The notes beneath the pieces were generated by a model. It saw only the letters and a list, made by a program, of their open reading frames with translations, was not told the DNA's origin and made no database searches. Below are positions 37,748 to 46,076 of a DNA stretch of 64,000 nucleotides, one piece after another. This stretch comes from an uncultured Chthonomonas sp. (GTDB lineage: Bacteria; Armatimonadota; Chthonomonadetes; Chthonomonadales; CAJBBX01). The DNA is taken from contig CAJBBX010000005.1 in the NCBI GenBank assembly GCA_903951425.1, positions 54,867 through 118,866 of the forward strand, in the 5' to 3' direction. A program made the position numbers and the translations under genes. Position 1 is the stretch's first letter. Each line of letters opens with the position of its first letter.

Positions 37748-38140
37748 TCAATTAAATGCGCAAGGCAACAGGTCGCCCAGCGTCCATCGAACGACCGCCC
37801 CAGCGACCGACACCCAGACCACCTCGGTCTCCGGGTCGCCGAACTCGCTGACCCATTGTAGGCAGGCCCCGCACGGTGGGCACTCCCGTTCCGTAGCCGT
37901 AACCAGCACGACCGCCCGGATCGCGCGAGCGCCCGCAGCCACGGCCGCAGCCAGGGCCGAGCGCTCGGCGCAGAGCGTGAGCCCATATGATGCGTTCTCT
38001 ACGTTGCAGCCGGCAAAGACGCGGTCGTCCGAGGTCACCACTGCGGCCCCAACCAGGAAGCCGCTGTGCGGCGCGTAGGCTGCCAGGCGCGCTTGCGCGG
38101 CAAGAGCGGCCACGGCGCCGATCTCAGCGTGGGTCAGCAT
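37748..38140 (-). CDS. cdd: Cytidine deaminase
   Basis: 130-residue homotetrameric-type cytidine deaminase of pyrimidine salvage. The zinc and catalytic motifs are CNVENASYGLTLCAERSA (Cys-Ala-Glu) and PPCGACLQ (Cys-x-x-Cys). The substrate motif FLVGAAVVT is near residue 29. It begins three bases after the mutS2 stop, so it is cotranscribed. Confidence 0.95.
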   Translation of the reverse strand: MLTHAEIGAVAALAAQARLAAYAPHSGFLVGAAVVTSDDRVFAGCNVENASYGLTLCAERSALAAAVAAGARAIRAVVLVTATERECPPCGACLQWVSEFGDPETEVVWVSVAGAVVRWTLGDLLPCAFN

Positions 38141-38143
38141 TCC

Positions 38144-40504
38144 TTACTGCTTGAAAGAGACGATCGTGACGCCATCGCCCCCCTCGTTCTCTTCGCCTAC
38201 GCGGAAACCGGCGACGACGGGACTGGTCCTCAGGTACTCGGCCACCATCCGCCTCAGCACTCCTGTTCCCCGGCCGTGGATAACCCGCGCTTCGCGGAGG
38301 CCGGCAGTGTAGGCGTCGTCAATGTAGCGGTCGAGCATGGCGGTGGCCTCGTCGGCCCGCATGGCTCGGACCGTGAGCTCGGGCGAGATCTGGATCGCCT
38401 TCCGCATGGCGATCTTGGAGGCTCCCGTGTCCTGCTTCGGCTTGGCGGGCTCGGCTCCTGCCACCGGGCGGATCGACGCGACGGGAAGCGTGGCGCGCAT
38501 GGCGCCGATCTGCACCGGCACGTAGCCGTCCGTGCACTCCTCCAGCAGCACGCCCTCGGTCTGCAGCGAGGTCACGAAGACCCGGTCGCCCTGGCGGTAG
38601 GTATGCCCATCCGGCGCCGGCGGCGGTTCCGGCTCGGGCTGCACGGAGGCGCCCAACTCGGCGTGGGTCTCCTGCCGAAGGACGGTGAGCTTCTTGCGCG
38701 CGTCGGGCGCCTTGCGTTGGCCCTTCCCTGCGCGGCGGAGCTCGTCGATGATGCCCTCGGCCTTGTCGGAGGTACGCCGGAGCAGGGCCCGCGCCTCCTC
38801 CTCGGCCTGGCGCTTCACCGTGCGCTGCACGTCGGTGATCTGATCCAGACGTCGCTGGTACTCCGACTGGCTCTTCTTGGCCTCCTGATTGGCCTGGGCG
38901 GCGTCGCGCTCGTGCTCCATGGCCTGTTTGCGGAGCTTCTCGATGCGCTGCAGGACCTCGGCGGAGGAGCGGCCCCGCCCCCGGAGGCCCTGGCGGGCGT
39001 CGTCGATCACCTCACGCGGTAGCCCCAGGCGCCGCGCGATGTAGAGTGCATGCGAACTGCCGGGCACGCCCATGAGCACGCGATACGTCGGCCTCAGCGT
39101 CTCGCGATCGAACTCGACGGCAGCGTTCTCCACGCCGTCGCGCTCATAGGCGAACTCCTTGAGCTCCCCGTAGTGCGTCGTGGCGATGACCCGAGCGCCC
39201 CGGTCCTGCAACGAGCGGAGGACCGCTTTGGCGATGGCGGCGCCTTCTGCCGGGTCCGTCCCCGCGCCGATCTCGTCCAGCAGCACCAGCGACCGCTCAC
39301 CCAGCTCCTTCAGCAGCGCCACGATGTTGCGGAGGTGCGATGAGAAGGTCGAGAGCGACTGCTGGATGTCTTGCTCATCACCCACGTCGGCGAAGACGTT
39401 GTCGACGATGCTGATGCGCGTCCCCTCCGCGGCAGGCACCTGGAGGCCTGACTGGGCCATCAGCGTGGCCAGGCCCACCGTCTTGAGCGCTACCGTCTTG
39501 CCACCGGTGTTGGGCCCGGTCAGCAGCAGGACGGTGAAGGCGCCGCCCACCTCCACGTCGATGGGCACCACGGGCTCAGGCAGCAGCGGGTGCCTGCCGG
39601 CGACGATCCGCGTGAAGCCGTCCGTGGCCAACTCCGGCTCCACGGCGGCCATGGCCTCGGCTAGGACGCCCTTGGCGGCTGCAAGGTCCAGCGCGGCAGC
39701 GCGGGCGAGCATCGCCTGCAGGTCGTCATACGCCGAAGCCACGAGGCCGGTCAGCCGTGTGAGGATGCGGGAGACCTCTTGGTCCTCCTTCACGGCCAGT
39801 TCGCGGAGTTCGTTGCCCAGCGGAACACAGGGGCCAGGCTCCATGAAGAGGGTGGCTCCGCTGGCGCTGGCGTCATGCACGATGCCGCCCACGTGGGCGC
39901 GGTGCTCAGCCTTGACGGCGACGCACTGCCTGCCCTCCCGCGTGGTGATGATGGCCTCTTGCAGCATGGGGCGATAGCGCGGAGAGACCAGGAAGGCGTT
40001 CAGCTTCTCGGTCAGACGCGCTGCTACCGTCCGTTTGCGGGACCGGACGGTAGAGAGCTCAGCCGAGGCGTCGTCGCGGACGTCGGCGTTCTCAGAGATG
40101 CAGTCCAGAATCCGCGCGTCTAGGCTCAGCGAATGTGGTATGCCGGAAGCGATATCTGCGAGGCATGGCCATGTGTCCGTCCGCCGGAGTAGCGTGGTCC
40201 GAAGGCGCCGGCAAGCCTGGACGGTTGAGGCTACGTCGAGCAGTTCCACCGGCACGAGCTGACGGTCGACGCGGGCCGCGGCAATGACCTGCCGGATGTC
40301 CCGAATGCCGCCCAAGGGCAGCCCGTCGCCCACGACGGCAAGGCGCGCCTCTTGTGTCTGGCGCAGGGCAGATGCCGCTCCGGCCATGTCGGTGAAGGGC
40401 GCGAGCGACAGCGCCGCCTCGCGGCCCAGGCCGGTGGCGGCATGGGATGCCAGTCGGGCCAGGAGGCTCGGCCATTCCAGTACTCGTAGTGCATGCTCGT
40501 TCAC
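38144..40504 (-). CDS. mutS2: MutS2 ATPase/endonuclease
   Basis: 786-residue MutS2. It has a MutS core and ATPase (LLTGPNTGGKTVALKT, then LVLLDEIGAGTDP and ATTHYGELK). A Lys/Glu/Ala-rich helical arm (about residues 520-620) and a C-terminal Smr nuclease domain (EARVIHGRGTGVLRRMV) follow. It lacks the MutS mismatch-reading domain. Known roles are suppression of recombination and, in Bacillus, splitting of collided ribosomes. First gene of the long minus-strand operon; a TAAAAT near 40513 is a weak -10. Confidence 0.95.
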   Translation of the reverse strand: MNEHALRVLEWPSLLARLASHAATGLGREAALSLAPFTDMAGAASALRQTQEARLAVVGDGLPLGGIRDIRQVIAAARVDRQLVPVELLDVASTVQACRRLRTTLLRRTDTWPCLADIASGIPHSLSLDARILDCISENADVRDDASAELSTVRSRKRTVAARLTEKLNAFLVSPRYRPMLQEAIITTREGRQCVAVKAEHRAHVGGIVHDASASGATLFMEPGPCVPLGNELRELAVKEDQEVSRILTRLTGLVASAYDDLQAMLARAAALDLAAAKGVLAEAMAAVEPELATDGFTRIVAGRHPLLPEPVVPIDVEVGGAFTVLLLTGPNTGGKTVALKTVGLATLMAQSGLQVPAAEGTRISIVDNVFADVGDEQDIQQSLSTFSSHLRNIVALLKELGERSLVLLDEIGAGTDPAEGAAIAKAVLRSLQDRGARVIATTHYGELKEFAYERDGVENAAVEFDRETLRPTYRVLMGVPGSSHALYIARRLGLPREVIDDARQGLRGRGRSSAEVLQRIEKLRKQAMEHERDAAQANQEAKKSQSEYQRRLDQITDVQRTVKRQAEEEARALLRRTSDKAEGIIDELRRAGKGQRKAPDARKKLTVLRQETHAELGASVQPEPEPPPAPDGHTYRQGDRVFVTSLQTEGVLLEECTDGYVPVQIGAMRATLPVASIRPVAGAEPAKPKQDTGASKIAMRKAIQISPELTVRAMRADEATAMLDRYIDDAYTAGLREARVIHGRGTGVLRRMVAEYLRTSPVVAGFRVGEENEGGDGVTIVSFKQ

Positions 40505-40551
40505 GAATACGATTTTAGCACCTGAGGTGCCGGCAACGGGGGTTGAAAGCC

Positions 40552-42150
40552 ATGGACTGGTCGCCTACCTCGCCCATCGGGCGCGGGATTGTAGTGGGAT
40601 CGTTGGGCGTTGCAGCATCATCGCAGCCGTTGGCGGCTTCGGCGGGGCTCGATGTGATGCGGCGCGGCGGCTCGTTCATCGACGCGGCCATCGCCATTTC
40701 GGCGGTCCTGGTGGTGACGGAGCCCTACGCCAGCCATCTGGGTGGCGACGCTTTCTGTGTCGTCTGCCCGCGCGGTTCGGACGACTCAGTGGCCGTCAAC
40801 GCCTCTGGCGCGGCGCCGTTGCGAGCCAATCCGGCGGACTTCGGCGTAGCGATCCCGCCGAGGGGCTCACGATCGTTCAGCGTGCCAGGACTGGTGAGCG
40901 CGTGGGGCGCCCTGCACAGCCTGTACGGAAAGCTGGCGCTGGAGGACGCCCTGGCACAGGCGATCGAGTACGCCGAGCGGGGTTTCCCCGCAGGCTACGC
41001 CTATTGCCGCGCCTTCCGGCAGACCTTCGGCTCAACGGCTTGCGATGTTCCCCCGCATGTGGCGTCCATGCTAACGGGCCTGGACCACCTTCCACGGCCG
41101 GGCGAGGCCATCCGGCAGCCCGCGCTGGCAGTGACGCTGCGGCACGTCGCCGCAGGCGGGGCCGACGCCTTCTACCGTGGGCCCATCGCCTCAGCCATCG
41201 CCCGACGCGTGCGCGCCGACGGCGGCTGGCTCGACGAGGAGGACCTGGCTGCCCACGCGCCCGACGTCCGGAAGCCATTGGCTACAACCTACAGGGGTCA
41301 CGTAGTCCACGGCCAGCCGCCGGTGTCGCAGGGCCTGATCCTGCTGGAGGCGCTCAACATCGCCGAACTGTGGGACTTGCCGTCCATGGCGTGGAACTCG
41401 GCCGACCGGCACCATCTCTTGCTGGAGGCCTCCAAGCTGGCCGCTGCCGACCGCGAGGGCCGAATGGGCGATCCCAGGCTGGTGCGCGACCCGTCTGCAG
41501 AGCTCATCAGCAAGGAGCACGCGCGGAGCAGGGCGCGGGCGATCGATCTGCAGCAGGCGGCGCCTGCGCCGGCCCCAGCGCAACTGGGTTCGGACACCAC
41601 CTACTTCCTCGCCGGTGACCGGGACGGCGTGGTGAGCTTCATCCAGAGCGTCTTTAGCGGCTTCGGCGCGGGCTACGTCGTTCCTGAGTGCGGCGTACTG
41701 ATGAACAACCGCATGACGGGCTTCTCGCTGGATCCGTCCAGTCCGAACGTGCTGGCGCCGGGTAAGCGTACCATGCACACGCTGAACGCCTATGTGGTGA
41801 CGCGGGATGACAGGCCCGTGCTCATTGGTGGCACGCCGGGAGGGCACGTGCAGGTGCAGAGCAACCTTCAGGTGCTGAGCAGCGTCATAGATGCGGGACT
41901 GGATGTGCAGCGGGCCATCGAGGCGCCTCGTTGGCAGTGGCGTCGCGAGGGTGACCGTACCGCAGTAGAGATAGAGGAGCGCCCCGGCGCCGGGCTGGTT
42001 GACGAGTTGCGGGGTCGCGGGCATGATGCGCGGCCCATCGGCCCTTGGGCTCAGGGCAGCTCCTACCAACTGATGCGCATCGATCCCGAGACGGGCGCGA
42101 TGCATGTGGGATCCGACCCACGGTGCGACGGCCAGGCGGTTGCATTCTAG
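40552..42150 (+). CDS. ggt: Gamma-glutamyltransferase-family protein, no signal peptide
   Basis: 532-residue Ntn hydrolase. The autocleavage/catalytic Thr is T349 in LGSDTTYF, inside the classic large-subunit/small-subunit junction. The small subunit shows GAGYVVPECGVLMNNRM and GGTPGGHVQVQ (oxyanion and substrate Ser/Gly). ATG 40552 is preferred to TTG 40543. There is no export signal, which suggests a cytoplasmic acylase or hydrolase relative rather than periplasmic GGT. Divergent from mutS2 with a 47-base gap. Confidence 0.85.
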   Translation: MDWSPTSPIGRGIVVGSLGVAASSQPLAASAGLDVMRRGGSFIDAAIAISAVLVVTEPYASHLGGDAFCVVCPRGSDDSVAVNASGAAPLRANPADFGVAIPPRGSRSFSVPGLVSAWGALHSLYGKLALEDALAQAIEYAERGFPAGYAYCRAFRQTFGSTACDVPPHVASMLTGLDHLPRPGEAIRQPALAVTLRHVAAGGADAFYRGPIASAIARRVRADGGWLDEEDLAAHAPDVRKPLATTYRGHVVHGQPPVSQGLILLEALNIAELWDLPSMAWNSADRHHLLLEASKLAAADREGRMGDPRLVRDPSAELISKEHARSRARAIDLQQAAPAPAPAQLGSDTTYFLAGDRDGVVSFIQSVFSGFGAGYVVPECGVLMNNRMTGFSLDPSSPNVLAPGKRTMHTLNAYVVTRDDRPVLIGGTPGGHVQVQSNLQVLSSVIDAGLDVQRAIEAPRWQWRREGDRTAVEIEERPGAGLVDELRGRGHDARPIGPWAQGSSYQLMRIDPETGAMHVGSDPRCDGQAVAF

Positions 42151-42246
42151 CCGCGTCACGATTTGCTCGGGGCATCGTCCAGTAGAGTGTATCGAGACCG
42201 AGGCCCTCAGCCGGGAGCCACAACACCCGGTAGAAGGAGAGATAAG

Positions 42247-43848
42247 ATGAGACGACAGAGCGTTCAACTCCTGCTGGTTGTCGGGCTCATGTGCGCGGCG
42301 GCGCCCTTCACGGTGGCACAGAACCGCAGGGGTCAGAGCGAGGGCGGCGGCTCCGGCCGCGGCCAGGAGAACTCGCGGGGCTCCGATCGTGGTCAGAAGA
42401 CCGACACCGCGCCGGACCGTGGCACCAAGACCGACACTGCGCCCGTCCGCGACCGCCAGACTGACGTCGTTCCGGACCGGGGTCGCCAAGCTGACACCAC
42501 TCCTGATCGCGGGCAGCGGACCGATGTGACCCGTGACCGCACGGACCGGAGCCGCGACGACCAGCGCCAGCGCGACAACACCCGCGTGGACCGCACCCCT
42601 CGAGTCGACGGCGGACCCAGCCGCACCACGCAGGAGACCGGCTCGGGCCGGGACCGCATCGGGCAGGATCGGACGAACCAGAGCGGCGGCACTGGCCGCG
42701 ACGCTTACCGCGCCGCCCGCGACCGCCGCGACGACTTCCTGCGCTCCGCCACACAGGGCCGCGACCGCGGCGACCAGGGCAACCGCGACACCGGCCGCGG
42801 CCAAGACACCGGTAACGTCGGCAATGACCGCAACCGGGGCGACCAGGGCGGCCGCGATGCCAGCGACAGCACCGTACGCGGGACCCGAACCGATGTTGGG
42901 CGCGGCCAGACCGTCGATCCCACACGCGGCGGACGCGACCGCGGCCAGGTGGACCGCCAGGATCGCACCAACGGCCGCCTCGGCGGGCCCACCCAGGTCC
43001 GAACAGACCGTGGCGCAAGCACGGGCCGCGACGGCTACCGCGGCAACCGCGAGACCAACATCAGGCAGAACCGGTACGTTGACCAGAACCGCGGTCGGGC
43101 CGATGCCGATCGGAATCGAGCCCGTGACATCTTCACGCGCTCCTTCGAGGGGCGCCGGTACGACCACGGTATCAACCTCCGGCCGGCATCCCGGACATCG
43201 ATTAACTTCTTCTTCGGGTTCTTCCCGGACCACTACCACTACTACCCGCACTACTGCCCGACGTTCGTGCAGTCGGATGTCTTCTTCTCGCCGTTCCACT
43301 ACTACTACGGGTTCTGCCCGCCCTGGATCTACCGGCGCCACGTCATCTACGGCGCACCTCGTGTGATCTACGTTGAGAGCCCGATCTACGTGGGCAATGA
43401 GTGCCGCGGCTGGGACGACGAGGACGAGTACTATCTGACCCGCAACAGCTGGGCCAACCTGCGGGAAGCTGACGCCGACGGCCTCCGCTATGCGGCAGAC
43501 GACATCGAGGACTGCTTCCGTAACGCGGACATCAACCTGCTGGCCGGCCTGACCGATCCCGACGTCCGGATCGCCATCTACCAGCGCGGCCGCTACCAGT
43601 ACTCCCTTGCCGCGGACGACTACCTGGACCTGACCCGAGACGCGATCCGTACTATCGACACGGTGGCGTTCGATCTGACCAGGGTGCGCCGCCGAGGCAA
43701 TGGTGTCTACACGCTCTCCGGCACCCATGTCTATCGCGACAAATCAGGCGACCGGCGGAAGGTCTTCGTGAGCATGGCCGTCGAGCGGGTGCAGGGCCGA
43801 TGGACCCTCACCCAGGTGGATACGGCCCCAGATCGCCTCGAAAGGTAG
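42247..43848 (+). CDS. Secreted Arg/Asp/Gly-rich repeat protein, function unknown
   Basis: 533 residues. A signal peptide (SVQLLLVVGLMCAAAPFTVAQ) is followed by a low-complexity region (about residues 28-310) with repeated PDRG and TDxxPDRG units and very high Arg+Asp. A short aromatic patch (FFFGFFPDHYHYYPHYC) follows, then a folded-looking C-terminal domain (about 390-533) with SnoaL/NTF2-like spacing. AAGGAGAG supports ATG 42247. Followed by a 13-bp perfect hairpin. No family recognised; charge patterning suggests a flexible, possibly assembling surface protein. Confidence 0.75.
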   Translation: MRRQSVQLLLVVGLMCAAAPFTVAQNRRGQSEGGGSGRGQENSRGSDRGQKTDTAPDRGTKTDTAPVRDRQTDVVPDRGRQADTTPDRGQRTDVTRDRTDRSRDDQRQRDNTRVDRTPRVDGGPSRTTQETGSGRDRIGQDRTNQSGGTGRDAYRAARDRRDDFLRSATQGRDRGDQGNRDTGRGQDTGNVGNDRNRGDQGGRDASDSTVRGTRTDVGRGQTVDPTRGGRDRGQVDRQDRTNGRLGGPTQVRTDRGASTGRDGYRGNRETNIRQNRYVDQNRGRADADRNRARDIFTRSFEGRRYDHGINLRPASRTSINFFFGFFPDHYHYYPHYCPTFVQSDVFFSPFHYYYGFCPPWIYRRHVIYGAPRVIYVESPIYVGNECRGWDDEDEYYLTRNSWANLREADADGLRYAADDIEDCFRNADINLLAGLTDPDVRIAIYQRGRYQYSLAADDYLDLTRDAIRTIDTVAFDLTRVRRRGNGVYTLSGTHVYRDKSGDRRKVFVSMAVERVQGRWTLTQVDTAPDRLER

Positions 43849-43872
43849 TGCCGTCGGCCGGATCCATACAGA

Positions 43873-43911
43873 GCCGCGGCCCCGGTGAGACCCTATCTCC
43901 GGGGCCGCGGC
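43873..43911. terminator. 13-bp perfect hairpin between convergent genes
   Basis: GCCGCGGCCCCGG (43873-43885) pairs exactly with CCGGGGCCGCGGC (43899-43911) across a 13-base loop. There is no T tract on either side, so it may be a U-less or bidirectional terminator. Confidence 0.6.
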
Positions 43912-43923
43912 GCGTCTGGTTGC

Positions 43924-44376
43924 CTACAAGTGGAGCCTCATTCGGACGTGCTCGATGCCGCAGTCCAGGAAGATGCCGCCCTCGCGTACATACCCCAGCC
44001 GCTCGTAGAACCCGAGCACCTGCACCTGGGCGTCCAGGATGATGGACCGCGCCCACGGGCGGGCCGTCGCCTCGCACGCCCGCATGAGCGCCCAGCCGAC
44101 ACCGAGGCGCCGACTTCCTCGCTCAACCGCTACGCGGCCCACACGGGCCGAGCCTGCATCAAGGCGCACCACGCGCGCCGTGCCCACCGGGCGGCCGCCG
44201 ACCTCGGCCAGCAGGTGTTCGGCGTCCAGGTCGCGGAGGTCGATCTCCTCCTCCGGCGGTACGCCCTGTTCGCAAACGAAGACAGCCAGCCGGATACAGA
44301 GCGCCGCCTGGAGGTCCTCCGGCGAGGAAACAAGCCGGACCCGGGGCGCTTGCGGTTGACTCGGCACTGCGTCCAT
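43924..44376 (-). CDS. GNAT acetyltransferase (ElaA/YitI-like)
   Basis: 150-residue acetyltransferase. The opening RLAVFVCEQGVPPEEEIDL with D-x-D-x-x-H is typical of the small ElaA-like GNAT group. RVAVERGSRRLGVGWALM is the acetyl-CoA motif A, and GFYERLGYVREG is motif B. ATG 44376 is chosen; two GTGs just upstream also fit. Its first codons overlap the promoter of tRNA-Val on the other strand. Substrate unknown. Confidence 0.85.
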   Translation of the reverse strand: MDAVPSQPQAPRVRLVSSPEDLQAALCIRLAVFVCEQGVPPEEEIDLRDLDAEHLLAEVGGRPVGTARVVRLDAGSARVGRVAVERGSRRLGVGWALMRACEATARPWARSIILDAQVQVLGFYERLGYVREGGIFLDCGIEHVRMRLHL

Positions 44377-44385
44377 CGATATAAT
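44356..44385 (+). promoter_or_regulatory. Promoter of tRNA-Val
   Basis: TTGACT at 44356-44361, an 18-base spacer and a perfect TATAAT at 44380-44385. The start should fall close to the mature tRNA end at 44396. Confidence 0.82.
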
Positions 44386-44395
44386 CACCACGTTG

Positions 44396-44468
44396 GGGCG
44401 AATAGCTCAGCTGGCAGAGCGCATCGTTTACACCGATGATGTCGGGGGTTCGAGTCCCTCTTCGCCCA
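44396..44468 (+). tRNA. tRNA-Val (anticodon TAC)
   Basis: Acceptor GGGCGAA pairs with TTCGCCC. The D arm has TAGCTCAGCTGG, the anticodon stem CATCG/CGATG carries loop TTTACAC with TAC, and the T arm is GGGGG-TTCGAGT-CCCTC. The 3' CCA is not encoded (the sequence continues ACT). The 3' part of this gene is also the antisense end of xseB. Confidence 0.95.
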
Positions 44469-44694
44469 CTTCCCCATTGGCCCCGCCTTGGGCGCCCTCG
44501 GTGAGCCCCTGGAGAGCCCGCTCCACCTCTTGCTGTGCCGTGCGCAAGCGCCGGCGACAAAAGGTGACCAGTTCGACCCCCTCCTTCACCGCTACGGTGA
44601 GCGCGTCGACGCCGATCTCGCCGCCCTCAAGCTGCCCGACGATCTGCTCCAACCGGCCTAGGGCCGCCTCATAGGTCAAGGACGCCTTGTCCAC
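44428..44694 (-). CDS. xseB: Exodeoxyribonuclease VII small subunit
   Basis: 88 residues. The core LTYEAALGRLEQIVGQLEGGEIGVD is the XseB signature of two helices. It pairs with the large subunit XseA just upstream and overlaps it by 26 bases. The last dozen residues (ending GLEPPTSSV) come from reading the antisense of tRNA-Val, so the gene's natural end seems to have been lost and the frame closes inside the tRNA. The functional core is unaffected. Confidence 0.9.
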   Translation of the reverse strand: MDKASLTYEAALGRLEQIVGQLEGGEIGVDALTVAVKEGVELVTFCRRRLRTAQQEVERALQGLTEGAQGGANGEVGEEGLEPPTSSV

Positions 44695-46075
44695 TATCCA
44701 CCTCCGCTTTGACGATCTTGCTGCGAACCGTGCCCCCGTAGAGCTCGGTCTCGAGAGTTGCTCCTTGCCGTAGCGTGGCCGGGTCCGTCACTGCTGCGCC
44801 CCGGTACCGCGTGATGCTGAAGCCGCGCTTCAGCACGTTGGCCGGGTCCATGATGCTCAGGTTGCGCTCACCGGCGGCAAGCTGCTCGGCTTCGGCCTGC
44901 AGGCGGCGCTTGCTTCCCGATGTCAGCCCCTCGACCACGGGCGCCAGTCGGGCGTCCAGAATGGCAAGGCGAAGCGCGGGGGCCCTGTTCAGACCTCTGA
45001 TCGACTCGTCCAGCGCCACGGCACCGGCTCGCAGATGCCTCGACGCATCCGATGCGAACGCAGCCGTCCCTGACGCGACCCTTACCGACCATGCCGACAG
45101 AAGCCGCGTGGGCGCCGTAGCGAAGCGTCCCGAAACACTTGTCAGCTCCACCCGGTCGCTGTTCAGTGCCGTTGCGGCGAGCTTGGCCGCACGAGTGATG
45201 GCCGCGTCGACCTGCTGCTCGAACTCATGGATGCGGGCCACCAGCATTTGCGCCGCGTCGGTGGGCGTTTTGGCTCGCGTGTGGGCCGCCAGGTCGGCCA
45301 CCGACTCGTCGCGATCGTGTCCGATGCCCGTGATCACCGGGACCGGGCACGCGCAGATGGCCGCCGCCACGGCGTATCCGTCGAAGCAGTTCAGGTCGAT
45401 CTGCGAGCCGCCGCCGCGGATCACCAGCGCCACATCGAAGGATGTGGCACGACGGCTCACCCTGGCTAGCGCGTCGGCGACCGACTGCTCGGCAGCGTCG
45501 CCCTGCATGGCGGCCTCGAAGAGCGTCGTATGGAACACATAGCCGTGCGGGTTGCCTGTCAGGTGCCTCATCACGTCGCCGTAGCCCGCCGCCTGCCCGG
45601 AGGAGATCACCGCCACGCGCTGCGGCGCGATCGGCATCTCAAGTGCGCCGTTGCGGCCCAGGATGCCCTCGCGGCGAAGGCGCTCGATGACCTCCTGCCG
45701 CTTGCGCGCCATTTCGCCCAGCGTGTAGGTGGCGTCAAGCTCGCTGATGATGAGCTTCAGGCCGAATCGTTCGTGGAAATCGACGCGGCCCCGCATGAGG
45801 ACCGCCATCCCCGGCGCCAGGCGCTGGCCCGTCGCCCGCACGAAGTCGTTCACCGTTCCGGATTCGCGGGACCAGATGACGGCGCTGAGCGACGCGACCA
45901 CCGACTCAGCCTTCTTCTCCACGAGGTTCAGGTACCAGTGGCCGCTGGTGTGCTGCCGGCACTCGGCCAGTTCAGCCAGCACCCAGATATCGCCGGCGTC
46001 CGACATCCACTCGGCGATCGTGGCCCGTATCAGCTTGTTCAGTTGGGAGAGCGTCATGTGGTTGGCAGTCGCCAC
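44669..46075 (-). CDS. xseA: Exodeoxyribonuclease VII large subunit
   Basis: 468 residues. An N-terminal OB fold (LNKLIRATIAEW, HWYLNLVEKKAESV) is followed by the catalytic domain (PQRVAVISSGQAAGYGDV, DVALVIRGGGSQIDLNCFD, PVITGIGHDRDESVADLAAH) and a long helical tail. It degrades single-stranded DNA to oligonucleotides with XseB. GTG 46075 follows GGAGG within the end of the aminotransferase gene; ATG 46057 is the alternative. Usual family length is about 400-460. Confidence 0.94.
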   Translation of the reverse strand: MATANHMTLSQLNKLIRATIAEWMSDAGDIWVLAELAECRQHTSGHWYLNLVEKKAESVVASLSAVIWSRESGTVNDFVRATGQRLAPGMAVLMRGRVDFHERFGLKLIISELDATYTLGEMARKRQEVIERLRREGILGRNGALEMPIAPQRVAVISSGQAAGYGDVMRHLTGNPHGYVFHTTLFEAAMQGDAAEQSVADALARVSRRATSFDVALVIRGGGSQIDLNCFDGYAVAAAICACPVPVITGIGHDRDESVADLAAHTRAKTPTDAAQMLVARIHEFEQQVDAAITRAAKLAATALNSDRVELTSVSGRFATAPTRLLSAWSVRVASGTAAFASDASRHLRAGAVALDESIRGLNRAPALRLAILDARLAPVVEGLTSGSKRRLQAEAEQLAAGERNLSIMDPANVLKRGFSITRYRGAAVTDPATLRQGATLETELYGGTVRSKIVKAEVDSGQGVLDL

Positions 46076-46076
46076 T

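Noticed and set aside
41191..43728. 845-residue open frame on the minus strand over ggt and the repeat protein
   Set aside because: Valine/alanine-rich antisense reading of high-GC codons; no domain, and it crosses two well-supported plus-strand genes.
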